In this document: positions 52,744 through 62,411 of the stretch, one piece after another | Layout of the letters: each line of letters opens with the position of its first letter | Position numbering within the stretch: the first letter of the stretch is position 1 | Assembly (NCBI RefSeq): GCF_020697055.1 | Contig: NZ_JAJFBP010000012.1 | Span: 1-64,000, forward strand | Source: Panacagrimonas sp. | GTDB lineage: Bacteria > Pseudomonadota > Gammaproteobacteria > Nevskiales > Nevskiaceae | DNA: 64,000 bases | Direction: 5' to 3' | The notes under the pieces: model-generated | The model's input: only the letters and a program-made list of their open reading frames with translations | What the model was told of the DNA's origin: nothing | The model's database searches: none | Program-made: the position numbers and the translations under genes

Positions 52744-54378
52744 ATGTCCGATTCGACGACGCCCGCAAAGGGCTCCAACTCCTACGACGCCATCGTGGTC
52801 GGTGCCGGCGTCGCCGGCCTCGCCGAGACCTACCAGCTGCGCAAGAAGGGCTTCAAGGTCCTCGGTATCGAGGCCGGGTCGGACGTGGGCGGCACCTGGT
52901 ACTGGAACCGCTATCCCGGATGCCGCTTCGACTCGCAGACCGAGATCTACCAGTTCTGGTTCTCGCAGGAACTGCACGACGCGTGGGAGGGACCGCGCGA
53001 GCGCTTCGGCGCCCAGCCAGACAACGAGCGCTGGCTGCAGTTCGCCGCCAACTTCCTCGACCTGCGCCCCAACTACAAGTTCGACACCCGCGTGGAATCC
53101 GCGCACTTCGACGAGGGGACCGGCCGCTGGACGGTCACGACCGACAAGGGCGACAAGTACGACACGCAGTACTTCATCAGCTGCACCGGCATGCTGTCCG
53201 CGCCGATGACGGAGCTGTTCAAGGGACAGAAGACTTTCAAGGGCCAGCTGCTTCATACCGCGCGCTGGCCGCGCGAGAAGGTGGACCTTGCCGGCAAACG
53301 CGTCGGCATCGTCGGTGTGGGCGCCACCGGTATCCAGGTGATCCAGACCATCGCCGCGGAAGTGGGCCACCTGACGGTGTTCGTGCTCAATCCGAACTAC
53401 ATCACCCCGATGCGCAATCCGAAGTACAACGATGCGGATCGCGCCGAATTCAAGAAGCGCTTCAAGGAGACCCAGCAGCAGGTCAACAGCACCTATGCCG
53501 GCTTTGACTACGACTTCACCAACGGCAAGTGGCACGACCAAACGCCCGAGCAGCGCCACGCGGTGTACGAGCGCCTGTGGGCGGACGGATCGCTGTCGCT
53601 GTGGCTGGCGGCGTACACCGAGATCTTCTTCTTCAAGGAAGCCAGCGAGGAAATCTCCGAGTTCGTGCGAGCGAAGATGCGTGATCGTCTGAAGTCCCGC
53701 CCGGACCTGTGGGAGACGTTGATCCCGTCCAACCACGGCTTCGGCATCCATCGCGTGCCGCTGGAGAGCGGCTACCTGGAAGCGTTCCTGCGCCCCAACG
53801 TCACCGCGGTGAACTGCCACAAGACGGGGATCACGGAGATCGTGCCCGAGGGCGTGAAGACCTCCGACGGCAAGGTGCACGAGTTCGACGTGCTGATCCT
53901 GGCCACGGGCTTCGACGCGGGCAGCGGCGCGCTCACGCGCATGGACATCCGCGGTCGCGGCGGGCGGTCGCTGAAGGAAGAGTGGAGCAAGGACATTCGC
54001 ACGACGTTGGGCCTGCAGGTGCACGGCTATCCGAACCTTTTCACCACCGGCGCGCCGCTCGCACCGGCGGCCGCGCTTTGCAACATGACCACCTGCCTGC
54101 AGCAGCAGGCGAACTGGATCGCGGACACCGTCGACTACATGCGCGACAAGGGTCTCAAGGTCATCGAACCGACCAAGGAGACCGAGGACGCGTGGGTGGA
54201 GCACCACGACGGCATCTCGAACTCCTCGCTGTTCGCCAAGTCCAACTCCTGGTACATGGGTTCGAACGTTCCCGGCAAGCCGCGTCGGTTGCTGTCGTAT
54301 CCGGGGGGCGTGCACAACTACCGGAAGGCCTGTGAAGACATCAAGGCCAGCGGGTACAAGGGCTTTGCCCTGACCTGA
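52744..54378 (+). CDS. Type I Baeyer-Villiger monooxygenase, copy 1
   Basis: A 544-residue flavin monooxygenase from ATG 52744, with AGGAG eleven bases before it. FAD Rossmann motif VGAGVAGL (19-26); BVMO motif GGTWYWNRYPGCRFD (49-63); the type I fingerprint FxGxxxHTxxWP is FKGQLLHTARWP (165-176); and the NADPH Rossmann VGVGATGIQ follows. It inserts oxygen from O2 next to a carbonyl, forming an ester or lactone with NADPH. It is paralogous to the next two genes, and closest to copy 2. Residues 343-380 are identical in copies 1 and 2, with DNA differences at third positions. Confidence 0.92.
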   Translation: MSDSTTPAKGSNSYDAIVVGAGVAGLAETYQLRKKGFKVLGIEAGSDVGGTWYWNRYPGCRFDSQTEIYQFWFSQELHDAWEGPRERFGAQPDNERWLQFAANFLDLRPNYKFDTRVESAHFDEGTGRWTVTTDKGDKYDTQYFISCTGMLSAPMTELFKGQKTFKGQLLHTARWPREKVDLAGKRVGIVGVGATGIQVIQTIAAEVGHLTVFVLNPNYITPMRNPKYNDADRAEFKKRFKETQQQVNSTYAGFDYDFTNGKWHDQTPEQRHAVYERLWADGSLSLWLAAYTEIFFFKEASEEISEFVRAKMRDRLKSRPDLWETLIPSNHGFGIHRVPLESGYLEAFLRPNVTAVNCHKTGITEIVPEGVKTSDGKVHEFDVLILATGFDAGSGALTRMDIRGRGGRSLKEEWSKDIRTTLGLQVHGYPNLFTTGAPLAPAAALCNMTTCLQQQANWIADTVDYMRDKGLKVIEPTKETEDAWVEHHDGISNSSLFAKSNSWYMGSNVPGKPRRLLSYPGGVHNYRKACEDIKASGYKGFALT

Positions 54379-54413
54379 CGCGGCGGGGGGGACTCCGGTC
54401 CTCCGTACTCCGC

Positions 54414-54434
54414 GGGCGGTGCACCACACCGCCC
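54414..54434 (+). terminator. Hairpin between BVMO copies 1 and 2
   Basis: GGGCGGTG (54414-54421) pairs with CACCGCCC (54427-54434) over a 5-base loop, 36 bases after the first BVMO stop. No U-run follows, so it may be an attenuating or mRNA-stabilising hairpin rather than a full terminator in the 132-base spacer. Confidence 0.4.
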
Positions 54435-54510
54435 GTGTCGGTTCGTCGACAGCCTGGTCGCCTGCGGCGATCGGGCGCGCGACCTCATTCGCAAAAATAG
54501 GAGATTTTCC

Positions 54511-56148
54511 ATGGGCGCTCATTCGCCATCATCCACAACGAACACCCAGAAGCTCGACGCGATCGTGGTCGGCGCTGGCGTCGCGGGCCTGTGCCAGCTC
54601 CATCGTCTGCGCGAGATGGGTCTGAACGTGCTCGGCATCGAAGCGGGTTCGGATGTCGGCGGCACCTGGTATTGGAACCGCTACCCCGGCGCGCGCTTCG
54701 ATTCGCAAACCGAGGTCTACCAGTACTGGTTCTCCGAGGAACTGAACAAGAAGTGGGGCGGCCCCAAGGAACGCTTCGCCCCGCAGCCGGATACCGAGAA
54801 GTGGCTGCAGTTCGTGGCCGACGAGCTCGATCTGCGCCGCAGCTACCGGTTCAACACGCGCGTGGAGTCGGCACATTTCGATGAGTCGACGAACCGCTGG
54901 AAGGTGACCACCGACAAGGGCGACGTGTTCGACACCCAGTTCTTCGTCAGCTGCGCCGGCATGTTGTCGGCCCCGATGGCGGACCTGTTCCCCGGCCAGA
55001 AGACCTTCAGGGGCAAGCTGTTTCACACCTCGCGCTGGCCCAAGGAAGGGGTGGAGCTTGCCGGCAAGCGCGTCGGCGTGGTCGGCGTGGGCGCCACTGG
55101 CATGCAGGTCATCCAGACCATCGCGTCGCAGGTCGGTCATCTGACGGTGTTCGTACTCAACCCCAACTTCAGCATCCCGATCCGCAACCCCAAGTACACC
55201 GATGCCGAGCGCCAGGCGATCCTCGACCGATTCGGTGAACTCAAGGGCCAGGTGAACGCCACGTTCGCCGGCTTCGACTACGACTTCGCCAACGGCAGCT
55301 GGCACGACGCCACGCCCGAACAGCGCCGCGCGGTATACGAGAAGCTCTGGGCTGACGGCTCGCTCGCCATGTGGATCGGCTCATATCCCGAAGTGTTCTC
55401 GGAGCGCGCGGCGAACGACGACATCAGCGCCTTCGCACGCGAGAAGATGCGCGAGCGGCTGCAGAACCGAGCGGATCTGATCGAGACGCTGGTTCCGATG
55501 GATCACGGCTTCGGCATGCGCCGCGTGCCTCTGGAAAACGGCTATCTCGAAGCGTTTCTGCGGCCCAACGTCACCGCTGTCAACTGCCACAAGACCGGCA
55601 TCACCGAGATCGTTCCCGAGGGCGTTAAGACCTCGGACGGCAAGGTTCACGAGCTCGACATCCTGATCCTGGCCACAGGGTTCGACGCCGGTACCGGTGC
55701 GCTGACGCGCATGGACATCCGCGGTCGCGCCGGTCGTTCGCTCAAGGAGGACTGGGGCAAGGAGATCCGCACGACCATGGGTCTGCAGGTTCACGGCTAT
55801 CCGAACCTGTTCACCACCGGCGCTCCGCTCGCGCCAGCTGCCGCGCTGTGCAACATGACCACGTGCCTGCAGCAGCAGGCCAACTGGATCGCGGACACCA
55901 TCGGCTACATGCGGGATCACGACCTCAAGGTAATGGAGCCCACGGCGGAGAAGGAGGACGCCTGGGTGAAGCATCACGACGAGATCGCCAACGCCACCTT
56001 GCTCACCAAGACAAACTCCTGGTACATGGGATCGAACGTGCCGGGCAAGCCGCGACGTCTGCTGTCGTACGCGGGCGGCGTCAACACGTACAAGGCGGCA
56101 TGCGACGAGGTGAAGGCCGGCGGCTATCAGGGGTTCGAGCTGGCTTGA
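54511..56148 (+). CDS. Type I Baeyer-Villiger monooxygenase, copy 2
   Basis: A 545-residue protein from ATG 54511 (MGAHSPSSTTNTQKLDA), with TAGGAGA eight bases before. FAD motif VGAGVAGL, BVMO motif GGTWYWNRYPGARFD, fingerprint FRGKLFHTSRWP (166-177), NADPH motif VGVGATGMQ. It has the same domain order and length as copy 1, from which it differs mainly in the N-terminal region and in helices at about 235-330 (possible substrate-lid differences). It follows copy 1 by 132 bases and precedes copy 3 by 16. Confidence 0.92.
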   Translation: MGAHSPSSTTNTQKLDAIVVGAGVAGLCQLHRLREMGLNVLGIEAGSDVGGTWYWNRYPGARFDSQTEVYQYWFSEELNKKWGGPKERFAPQPDTEKWLQFVADELDLRRSYRFNTRVESAHFDESTNRWKVTTDKGDVFDTQFFVSCAGMLSAPMADLFPGQKTFRGKLFHTSRWPKEGVELAGKRVGVVGVGATGMQVIQTIASQVGHLTVFVLNPNFSIPIRNPKYTDAERQAILDRFGELKGQVNATFAGFDYDFANGSWHDATPEQRRAVYEKLWADGSLAMWIGSYPEVFSERAANDDISAFAREKMRERLQNRADLIETLVPMDHGFGMRRVPLENGYLEAFLRPNVTAVNCHKTGITEIVPEGVKTSDGKVHELDILILATGFDAGTGALTRMDIRGRAGRSLKEDWGKEIRTTMGLQVHGYPNLFTTGAPLAPAAALCNMTTCLQQQANWIADTIGYMRDHDLKVMEPTAEKEDAWVKHHDEIANATLLTKTNSWYMGSNVPGKPRRLLSYAGGVNTYKAACDEVKAGGYQGFELA

Positions 56149-56164
56149 CCGAGGAGCGTTCGTG

Positions 56165-57781
56165 ATGGCTGTCAGACCGCACTCGGCCAGGACCTACGAC
56201 GCCGTCGTCGTAGGTGCCGGCATCTCGGGTCTGTACATGCTCTACCGCCTACGCGAGCAGGGCCTCAACGTGCTGGCGATCGAGGCGGCCACCAGCGTCG
56301 GCGGCACGTGGTACTGGAACCGCTATCCGGGCGCACGCGTCGACTCTCAGTCCCACGTCTACCAGTACTGGTTTTCGGACGACCTGTTGAACGAGTGGTC
56401 CTGGCCCGAGCGCTTCCCGGACCAGGCGGTGATGGAGCAGTACCTCAACCACGTCGCCGATCGGTTCGATCTGCGCAGCGCGATCCAGTTCGACACGCGC
56501 GTGCGCTCGGCCAGGTACGACGAGACACGCGGCCGCTGGACGATCGCCACCGCCGTCGGCGAGGTCTTCGATGCGCAGTACGCGGTTTTCTGCACCGGCG
56601 GGATCTCCGCGCCGCTGATCCCGCCGATTCCCGGACAGGACAAGTTCCGCGGCCCGATCTTCCACACCGCGCGCTGGCCCAAGAGCGAAGTCGATTTCTC
56701 CGACAAGCGCGTGGGCATCATCGGGACCGGCGCCACCGGCATCCAGGTGATCCAGTCGGTCGCGCCGCAGTGCGCGCATCTGACCGTTTTTCAGCGCACG
56801 CCGAACTACGCGGTGCCGATGCGCAATACCCGGTACGGCGCCGAGGACATGGCGCAGTTCCGCGCGCGATATCCCGAACTCAAGAAGCGCGTGCACGGCA
56901 CCTTCGCCGGCTTCGATTACGACTTCGTCGAAAAAACCTTCGCCGAGACCGATCCGGCGGAACGCGAGCAGATCCTCGAGCGGCTGTGGAACGACGGCTC
57001 GCTGGCGATGTGGATCGGCGGCTTCCGCGACCTGTTCACCGACGCCGCGGCCAACGAGGAGATCTCGAAGTTCGTGCGCGCCAAGATCCGCGCGCGGATC
57101 CACGACCCCGAGGTGGCCGACAAGCTGGTTCCGTCACGGTACGGGTTCGGCACGCGCCGCGTACCGCTCGAGAACGGCTATTACGAGACCTTCAACCGCG
57201 CCAACGTGGCGCTGGTCGACCTGGGCGCCGAGCCGATCAAGACGATCACCGCCGATGGCATCCGGACCTCGCTGCAGGAAATCTCGCTCGACATGCTGAT
57301 CCTCGCGACCGGTTTCGACACCGGCACGGGTGCACTGTCGGCGATCGACGTGCGCGGCCGCGGCGACGTCTCGATGCGCGAAAGCTGGAAGAACGGCATC
57401 CGCACGACGATGGGGCTGACCGTGCACGGGTATCCGAATCTGTTCACGACGATGGCTCCGTTTGCGCCGGCGGCGGCCTTCTGCAACGTTCCGACCTGCC
57501 TGCAGCAGCAGGTCGACTGGATCAGCGACCTGATCCGCTACGCGCGCTCGCGCGGCGTGGCCACCATCGAGCCGACGCGCGAGCTCGAGGATCGATGGAT
57601 CGCGCACCACGACGAGGTTGCCAGCATGACGCTCATTCCCAGGACCAGGTCCTGGTACATGGGCAGCAACGTCGAAGGCAAGCGGCCACAGCTGCTGTCG
57701 TACATCGGCGGCGTCGGCGCGTATCGCAAGCAGTGCGAAGAGCTCAAGGCCAGCGGGTACCCAGGGTTCGCGATGGCCTAG
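56165..57781 (+). CDS. Type I Baeyer-Villiger monooxygenase, copy 3
   Basis: A 538-residue protein from ATG 56165 (MAVRPHSARTYDAVVVGAGI); GAGGAG lies eight bases before, favouring it over the adjacent GTG 56162. Fingerprint FRGPIFHTARWP (161-172), BVMO motif GGTWYWNRYPGARVD, NADPH motif IGTGATGIQ. It is more diverged from copies 1 and 2 than they are from each other; segments such as FQRTPNYAVPMRNT replace FVLNPN. It is the last gene of the array, ending before a strong bidirectional terminator. Confidence 0.92.
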   Translation: MAVRPHSARTYDAVVVGAGISGLYMLYRLREQGLNVLAIEAATSVGGTWYWNRYPGARVDSQSHVYQYWFSDDLLNEWSWPERFPDQAVMEQYLNHVADRFDLRSAIQFDTRVRSARYDETRGRWTIATAVGEVFDAQYAVFCTGGISAPLIPPIPGQDKFRGPIFHTARWPKSEVDFSDKRVGIIGTGATGIQVIQSVAPQCAHLTVFQRTPNYAVPMRNTRYGAEDMAQFRARYPELKKRVHGTFAGFDYDFVEKTFAETDPAEREQILERLWNDGSLAMWIGGFRDLFTDAAANEEISKFVRAKIRARIHDPEVADKLVPSRYGFGTRRVPLENGYYETFNRANVALVDLGAEPIKTITADGIRTSLQEISLDMLILATGFDTGTGALSAIDVRGRGDVSMRESWKNGIRTTMGLTVHGYPNLFTTMAPFAPAAAFCNVPTCLQQQVDWISDLIRYARSRGVATIEPTRELEDRWIAHHDEVASMTLIPRTRSWYMGSNVEGKRPQLLSYIGGVGAYRKQCEELKASGYPGFAMA

Positions 57782-57829
57782 CAACGCCCCGGGCAACGAC
57801 CACGAGAGTGCACGGGCAGGCAGTGAGGA

Positions 57830-57868
57830 AAAGAGAAGGGCCGTTCGAGAGGACGGCCTTTTCTCTTT
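57830..57868. terminator. Bidirectional intrinsic terminator
   Basis: An inner stem GGCCGT/ACGGCC closes around a short loop and is extended by AAAGAGAA (57830-57837) pairing with TTCTCTTT (57861-57868). A T-rich run follows on the plus strand and an A-rich run, T-rich on the minus strand, precedes it, so it can end both the BVMO operon and the converging LuxR gene. Confidence 0.85.
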
Positions 57869-57877
57869 CAGGCCAGG

Positions 57878-60661
57878 TCAGGTCTTGTCGCGAAACAGGT
57901 CCTGGCGGCGCGATTCGCTGACCGCCTGCGCGCGCGTGGAGACGCCCAGCTTGGTGAAGATGTTCTTCAGGAACCATTTGACGGTGTCGACGCTGATCGA
58001 CAGCGCGCGCGCGATCTCCTTGTTCGAGCGCCCCTGCTCGAGCAGCTTGAGCACTTCGGTTTCGCGGGTCGTGAGTTCGGATACGCGCGCGCCGGGCCCG
58101 GCCGGACCGCGCATGCCGTGCTCAGGGTGGCGCGCCGCGGCGAGCAGGCGCTGCGCGATCGCATTGAACGGACCGGTGCCGGCTTCCGAGGCCGCCTCGC
58201 CGCCGCCCCGCCGGCGCGCGCGGTCGCGGACCCGCTCCAGGATCGCCACCAGCGGCGCCCCCTCGTCGAGGAACGAACGCACCATGCCCAGCGGGACTGC
58301 CTCGTTGACCACGGCCAGCAGCGTGTCTTCGGCATCGGCGGTCTGCCCGTCGAGTTCGAGCGCCACTGCGAGCTGGATGCGCAGGTTCAGCTCGAGATAG
58401 CGGCGGCCCGTGCGCCGCGCGGTTTCGAGCTGCGTGTTGAGCAGCCCCGCGGCAAGGCCGGCGGTGCCGCGCGCGCAGAGCAGGCGCGCCTTGGCCATCG
58501 CGATCGTCGCCTGGACCTCGTCGTGCAGCGCCAGCGCCGTGCCGTTGCTGCCCTGACGCGCGTCGATCTCGCCCAGCACCTGTTCGGCGCCGCGCACGTC
58601 GCCGGCTTCGAGGCGCACCCGGACGCGTTCGCAGGCAACCGCCACGTCCAGCCGGTGCAGCGACAGCGCCCGCGCGGTGTCCTCGCCCTCCTGCAGGATC
58701 GCGAGCGCCTCCTCGGTGCTGCCCTTGAGCGACTTCAGCCGGCTGTCCGCCAGGTAGGTCGCGACGTAGAAATCGACCGCACCGCCTTCGAAACCGAGCA
58801 CGCGGCTTTCGCTGACGAGGCGTTCGGCGCGTGCCAGGTCGTTCTGCTCGTACAGCAGCTGGCCGAGCAGCGCGCCGCTCAACCGCGCGGCATGCGATTG
58901 GCGTCCCGCGGTTCGCGCCGCCAGGTCGACGGCGTCGGCGAACATCTCGCGCGCTTCGGACAGCCGCCCGGCGCTGCGCGCCGCAAGGCCGTTGAAGCAG
59001 CGTCCATACACCGCGGCGAAGATGCCCTCACATCGATCGTGATAGGCGCGCGCCCACAGCATCAGCGGTGCGACCTTGTCGAACTCGCCGGCACGGAGGT
59101 GGCAGTACGCGAGGATGTTGGCGGCCACCGCCACCGCCCACGGCGAAAAGCGATCGGCCTTGGACAGGCAGGGCTGCACCAGCTTCTGCACCCCTTCCAT
59201 CTGATCGCCGTACAGGTTGTTGCAGGCGCGCGCGACCTTGGCTTCGTCCAGCAGCAGCTGCTTGCCCGGGGCCGGCATCGTCTGCGCGAGTCGCTCCACG
59301 TGCCAGAGCGCCTCGACCGCTTCCTGGCGACGATGCGTCAGGGACGCCGCCCACGCGATCGCCATCTGCATGCGCGGCCGGTCGAACAACGCGGTGCGGG
59401 GCAGCTGCTTGACCAGGTTGAGGAGCGTCGCCATGTGGCTGTGCTCGACCAGGCTCATCGCGTGGCGCTCGACGAGCTCGACCGCGCGGTCGGTGTTCTC
59501 GGCGAGCAGCGCGTGCTTGACCGCGTCGGTGGTGTACCCGTGCGACGCGAACCACTCCGAGGCGGCCAGGTGCAGCGGTTTGATGCGCTCGGGCGACTGT
59601 TTCTGCAGGCGCCGCTGCAGGAAGCGTGCAAACAGGTGGTGGTAGCGGAACCATTCGCGCTCTTCGTCGAGCGGCAGCAGGAACATCTCCTGGCGCTCCA
59701 GCGCCTCGAGCCGCGCATGGCTGTCCTTCTTGCCGGTCACCGCCGCGCAGAGGCCACCGGACAGGCGCTCGAGGATCGAGGTCTCGAGCATGAAGCGCAC
59801 CTGGTCCGGCGGCAGGTTGTCGACGACGTTCTCGGCGAGGTATTCGCTGATGTCGTTCGAGGCGCCCGAGGTCCACTGCAGGATGCGTTCGTGGTTGCCC
59901 GATTCGCGCAACGACAGCGACGCGAGCTGCAGCGCCGCCGCCCAGCCTTCGGTGCTGCGCCACAAGGCCATCAGGTCTTCGGGCGGCAGGTCCAGGGCTT
60001 TGACGTCCGACAGGTAGGTGCGCGATTCCTCGTAATCGAAGCGCAGGCGCGACGCATCGATCTCGACCAGCTCGTTCTGGACGCGAAGGCGCGCCAGCGG
60101 TACGCCGGTGCGGGTGCGGCTGGTCACCACCACGTGCAGGTTGGCCGGGCTGCGCGAAAGCAGCAGCTGCAGGGCCTCGTGGACCTGCGCCTCGCGCACC
60201 AGGTGCCAGTCGTCGAGAAACAGCACGAAGTGGTCGTCGTGCACCGACAGGTCGTTGACCAGCGTGTCGATCACGAAGTCGGAGGCGCTGTCGGGATTGG
60301 CTTCGACCAGTTCACGCAGGCCTTCGCCCATGTCGGGCTCGGCGCTGCGCACCGCCTCGACCAGGTACAGCAGAAAGCGGTTGAGATCGTTGTCCGCGGC
60401 GTCGACCTGGAGCCAGGCGGCCGAGGTACCGGCGGCGCGCAGCTCGGCGTACCACTGCGTGGCCAGCGTCGTCTTGCCGAAGCCGGCCGGTCCGTAGACC
60501 AGCGCCAACTTGCGCGACAGCGTCTCGCGCAGCGTCTGCAGCAGGTGCGGACGCTGGATCAGCGTGCCGCGCGGGGTGGGAGGCCGGAAACGCGTCGTCA
60601 CCAGCGGCTTCTGCCGCGGGATCGTCGACGCACTGTTCGTCCGGCTTCCAGCTCGCTTCAT
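57878..60661 (-). CDS. MalT-type LuxR family ATP-dependent regulator
   Basis: A 927-residue STAND protein. N-terminal P-loop YGPAGFGKTTLA (GPAGFGKT 57-64), Walker B-like FVLFLDDWHLV, then a winged-helix/ARM region with a TPR-like repeat domain (about 390-830), and a C-terminal LuxR HTH with TTRETEVLKLLEQGRSNKEIA (about 856-880). MalT-like proteins need ATP and an inducer to bind DNA. It converges with the BVMO operon, sharing its terminator, so it may be its regulator, but nothing shows the target. A palindrome (60689-60700) lies before the start. Confidence 0.9.
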   Translation of the reverse strand: MKRAGSRTNSASTIPRQKPLVTTRFRPPTPRGTLIQRPHLLQTLRETLSRKLALVYGPAGFGKTTLATQWYAELRAAGTSAAWLQVDAADNDLNRFLLYLVEAVRSAEPDMGEGLRELVEANPDSASDFVIDTLVNDLSVHDDHFVLFLDDWHLVREAQVHEALQLLLSRSPANLHVVVTSRTRTGVPLARLRVQNELVEIDASRLRFDYEESRTYLSDVKALDLPPEDLMALWRSTEGWAAALQLASLSLRESGNHERILQWTSGASNDISEYLAENVVDNLPPDQVRFMLETSILERLSGGLCAAVTGKKDSHARLEALERQEMFLLPLDEEREWFRYHHLFARFLQRRLQKQSPERIKPLHLAASEWFASHGYTTDAVKHALLAENTDRAVELVERHAMSLVEHSHMATLLNLVKQLPRTALFDRPRMQMAIAWAASLTHRRQEAVEALWHVERLAQTMPAPGKQLLLDEAKVARACNNLYGDQMEGVQKLVQPCLSKADRFSPWAVAVAANILAYCHLRAGEFDKVAPLMLWARAYHDRCEGIFAAVYGRCFNGLAARSAGRLSEAREMFADAVDLAARTAGRQSHAARLSGALLGQLLYEQNDLARAERLVSESRVLGFEGGAVDFYVATYLADSRLKSLKGSTEEALAILQEGEDTARALSLHRLDVAVACERVRVRLEAGDVRGAEQVLGEIDARQGSNGTALALHDEVQATIAMAKARLLCARGTAGLAAGLLNTQLETARRTGRRYLELNLRIQLAVALELDGQTADAEDTLLAVVNEAVPLGMVRSFLDEGAPLVAILERVRDRARRRGGGEAASEAGTGPFNAIAQRLLAAARHPEHGMRGPAGPGARVSELTTRETEVLKLLEQGRSNKEIARALSISVDTVKWFLKNIFTKLGVSTRAQAVSESRRQDLFRDKT

Positions 60662-60688
60662 CGCGTTCCGTCAGGAAATCAGAGTCGA

Positions 60689-60700
60689 CCGTTTTAACGG
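60689..60700. promoter_or_regulatory. Small palindrome upstream of the MalT-type regulator
   Basis: CCGTT-TT-AACGG at 60689-60700, a perfect 5-base inverted repeat 28 bases before the regulator ATG, in the 68-base gap after the flavoprotein gene. It could be an autoregulatory site or chance. Confidence 0.3.
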
Positions 60701-60729
60701 ACCGGCCAGGGCAAGTCCACGCGGCTCGA

Positions 60730-62361
60730 TCAGCTGCGCAGCATCGCCTGCGCGGCGTTGCGGCCGCACGCGCCCATGACGCCTCCACCGGGGTGCGCGG
60801 CCGCGCCGCACAGGAACAAGCCTTCGACAGGGGTGGCGTAGTCGCTCCAGCCCGGTACCGGGCGGAAGCTGAAGAGCTGGTGCAGCGGCATCGCGCCCTG
60901 GAAGATGTTGCCGCCGGTGAGCCCGAACCGACGCTCCAGGTCGGGCGGCGCGAGCACTTCCCGGTGCAGCACGCTGGCGGCGAAGTTGGGCGCGTGGCGC
61001 GTGATCTGGTCGATGCAGCGATCCGCGAAGGCATCGCGCAGCCCGTCGTCCCATCCGCCGGTCGCCGGGGCGTACGGCGCGTACTGCACGAACAGGTTGA
61101 CGATGTGGTGGCCGTCAGGTGCGAGCGTCGCGTCGACCGTGCTCGGAATCACCATCTCGATCACCGGGCGCTCGCTCGGCATGCCGCGCCGCGCATCCTC
61201 GTACGCCCGCTCGATCTGCTCGGGCAGGGCGTTGATGTGGATCGTGCCGCGGTGTTCCGGGCCGGCCGCGCCGCCACGCTCGGGCATGCATGAGAAGCGC
61301 GGCAATTCGCCGACCCCCAGGTTGATCTTCACCGCCGCGCTCGAGTAGTCGATGCGGTGCACCGCGCGCGAGAAGTCGTCGGGCAGCACCTCCGCACGCA
61401 CCAGCTTTCCGAATGTGACGTGCGCGGTGGCGTTGGACGCGATCTGGCGCGCGTGCACGATCTCGTCGCCCAAGCGCACACCGGTCGCGCGGCCGTTTTC
61501 GACGAGGATCTCGTCGACCTGCGCATCGCAGCGGATCTCGACGCCGAGCGACTGCGCGCAGCGCGCCATCGCCTGCGTCAGCGCGCCCATCCCGCCTTCG
61601 ACGTAGCCCCAGACGCCGCGTGCACCGCCGGCCATGCCCATCACGTGGTGCAGCAGCACGTAGCCCGAGCCGGGCGCCGACGGCGGCGCGAAGCTGCCGA
61701 TGATCGCGTCGGTGGCCAGCGTGCCCCTGAGTTCGGGCGACTCGAACCAGCGGTCGAGCACCGGCGTGGCCGCGCCGGTGAGGATCTCGATGGCTTCGGG
61801 CAGGTCGGTGCCGAGCTTCTTCATCGCGCGGTACAGCGCGCCGCCGCGACGCAGGTTGCGCAGGCGATCGAGAAAGCCGCGTCGGCGCCATTGCGAAGGC
61901 AGCGGCAGCAGATCCGGCGGCGTATCCATCAGCGCCGGTTCCAGATGCTCGGCGATGCGCGTGAGCAGCGCCTCGTAGCGAGGGAACGCCTGCGCATCGA
62001 CGCCCGAAAACTTGGCGATCTCGCGCTGGTTGAGCGCCGGATCCGGACCCATCAGCAGATACCGCCCGTCCTCGAACGGCGTGAACGACGACGGATTGCG
62101 CGGCAGCACCTTGTAGCCGAACTCGGCCAGGCGCAGGTCGCGCTCGATCTCCGGCAGCAGCAGGCTCACCACGTAGGAGGCGGTCGACGAGCGATAGCCC
62201 GGCGCGATCTCCTCGGTGATGCAGGCCCCGCCCACGACCGATCGGCGTTCGAGCACGAGCACTTTCCGACCCGCGCGCGCCAGGTAGGCGGCGCACACCA
62301 GCCCGTTGTGGCCGGCGCCGATGATCAGCGCGTCGTACGGTTGGGAATGGCGATTGCTCAA
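60730..62361 (-). CDS. Phytoene-desaturase-like FAD-dependent oxidoreductase
   Basis: About 543 residues if begun at TTG 62361 (LSNRHSQPYDALIIGAG); an ATG at 62472 would overlap the divergent gene by 61 bases. The FAD motif IIGAGHNGLVCAAYLARAG is followed by ERRSVVGGACITEE, the amine-oxidase/CrtI-type signature. C-terminal ATPVEGLFLCGAAAHPGGGVMGACGRNAA is the second FAD site. It matches the PYROXD2-like family. It might oxidise a lipid or terpenoid in this accessory region. It is 68 bases upstream of, and co-directional with, the regulator. Confidence 0.85.
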   Translation of the reverse strand: MSNRHSQPYDALIIGAGHNGLVCAAYLARAGRKVLVLERRSVVGGACITEEIAPGYRSSTASYVVSLLLPEIERDLRLAEFGYKVLPRNPSSFTPFEDGRYLLMGPDPALNQREIAKFSGVDAQAFPRYEALLTRIAEHLEPALMDTPPDLLPLPSQWRRRGFLDRLRNLRRGGALYRAMKKLGTDLPEAIEILTGAATPVLDRWFESPELRGTLATDAIIGSFAPPSAPGSGYVLLHHVMGMAGGARGVWGYVEGGMGALTQAMARCAQSLGVEIRCDAQVDEILVENGRATGVRLGDEIVHARQIASNATAHVTFGKLVRAEVLPDDFSRAVHRIDYSSAAVKINLGVGELPRFSCMPERGGAAGPEHRGTIHINALPEQIERAYEDARRGMPSERPVIEMVIPSTVDATLAPDGHHIVNLFVQYAPYAPATGGWDDGLRDAFADRCIDQITRHAPNFAASVLHREVLAPPDLERRFGLTGGNIFQGAMPLHQLFSFRPVPGWSDYATPVEGLFLCGAAAHPGGGVMGACGRNAAQAMLRS

Positions 62362-62411
62362 GCGCGCGTTCGGTGATGTCGAGCCGACGTCGGGTCGTCT
62401 ACTGTGAAGCA

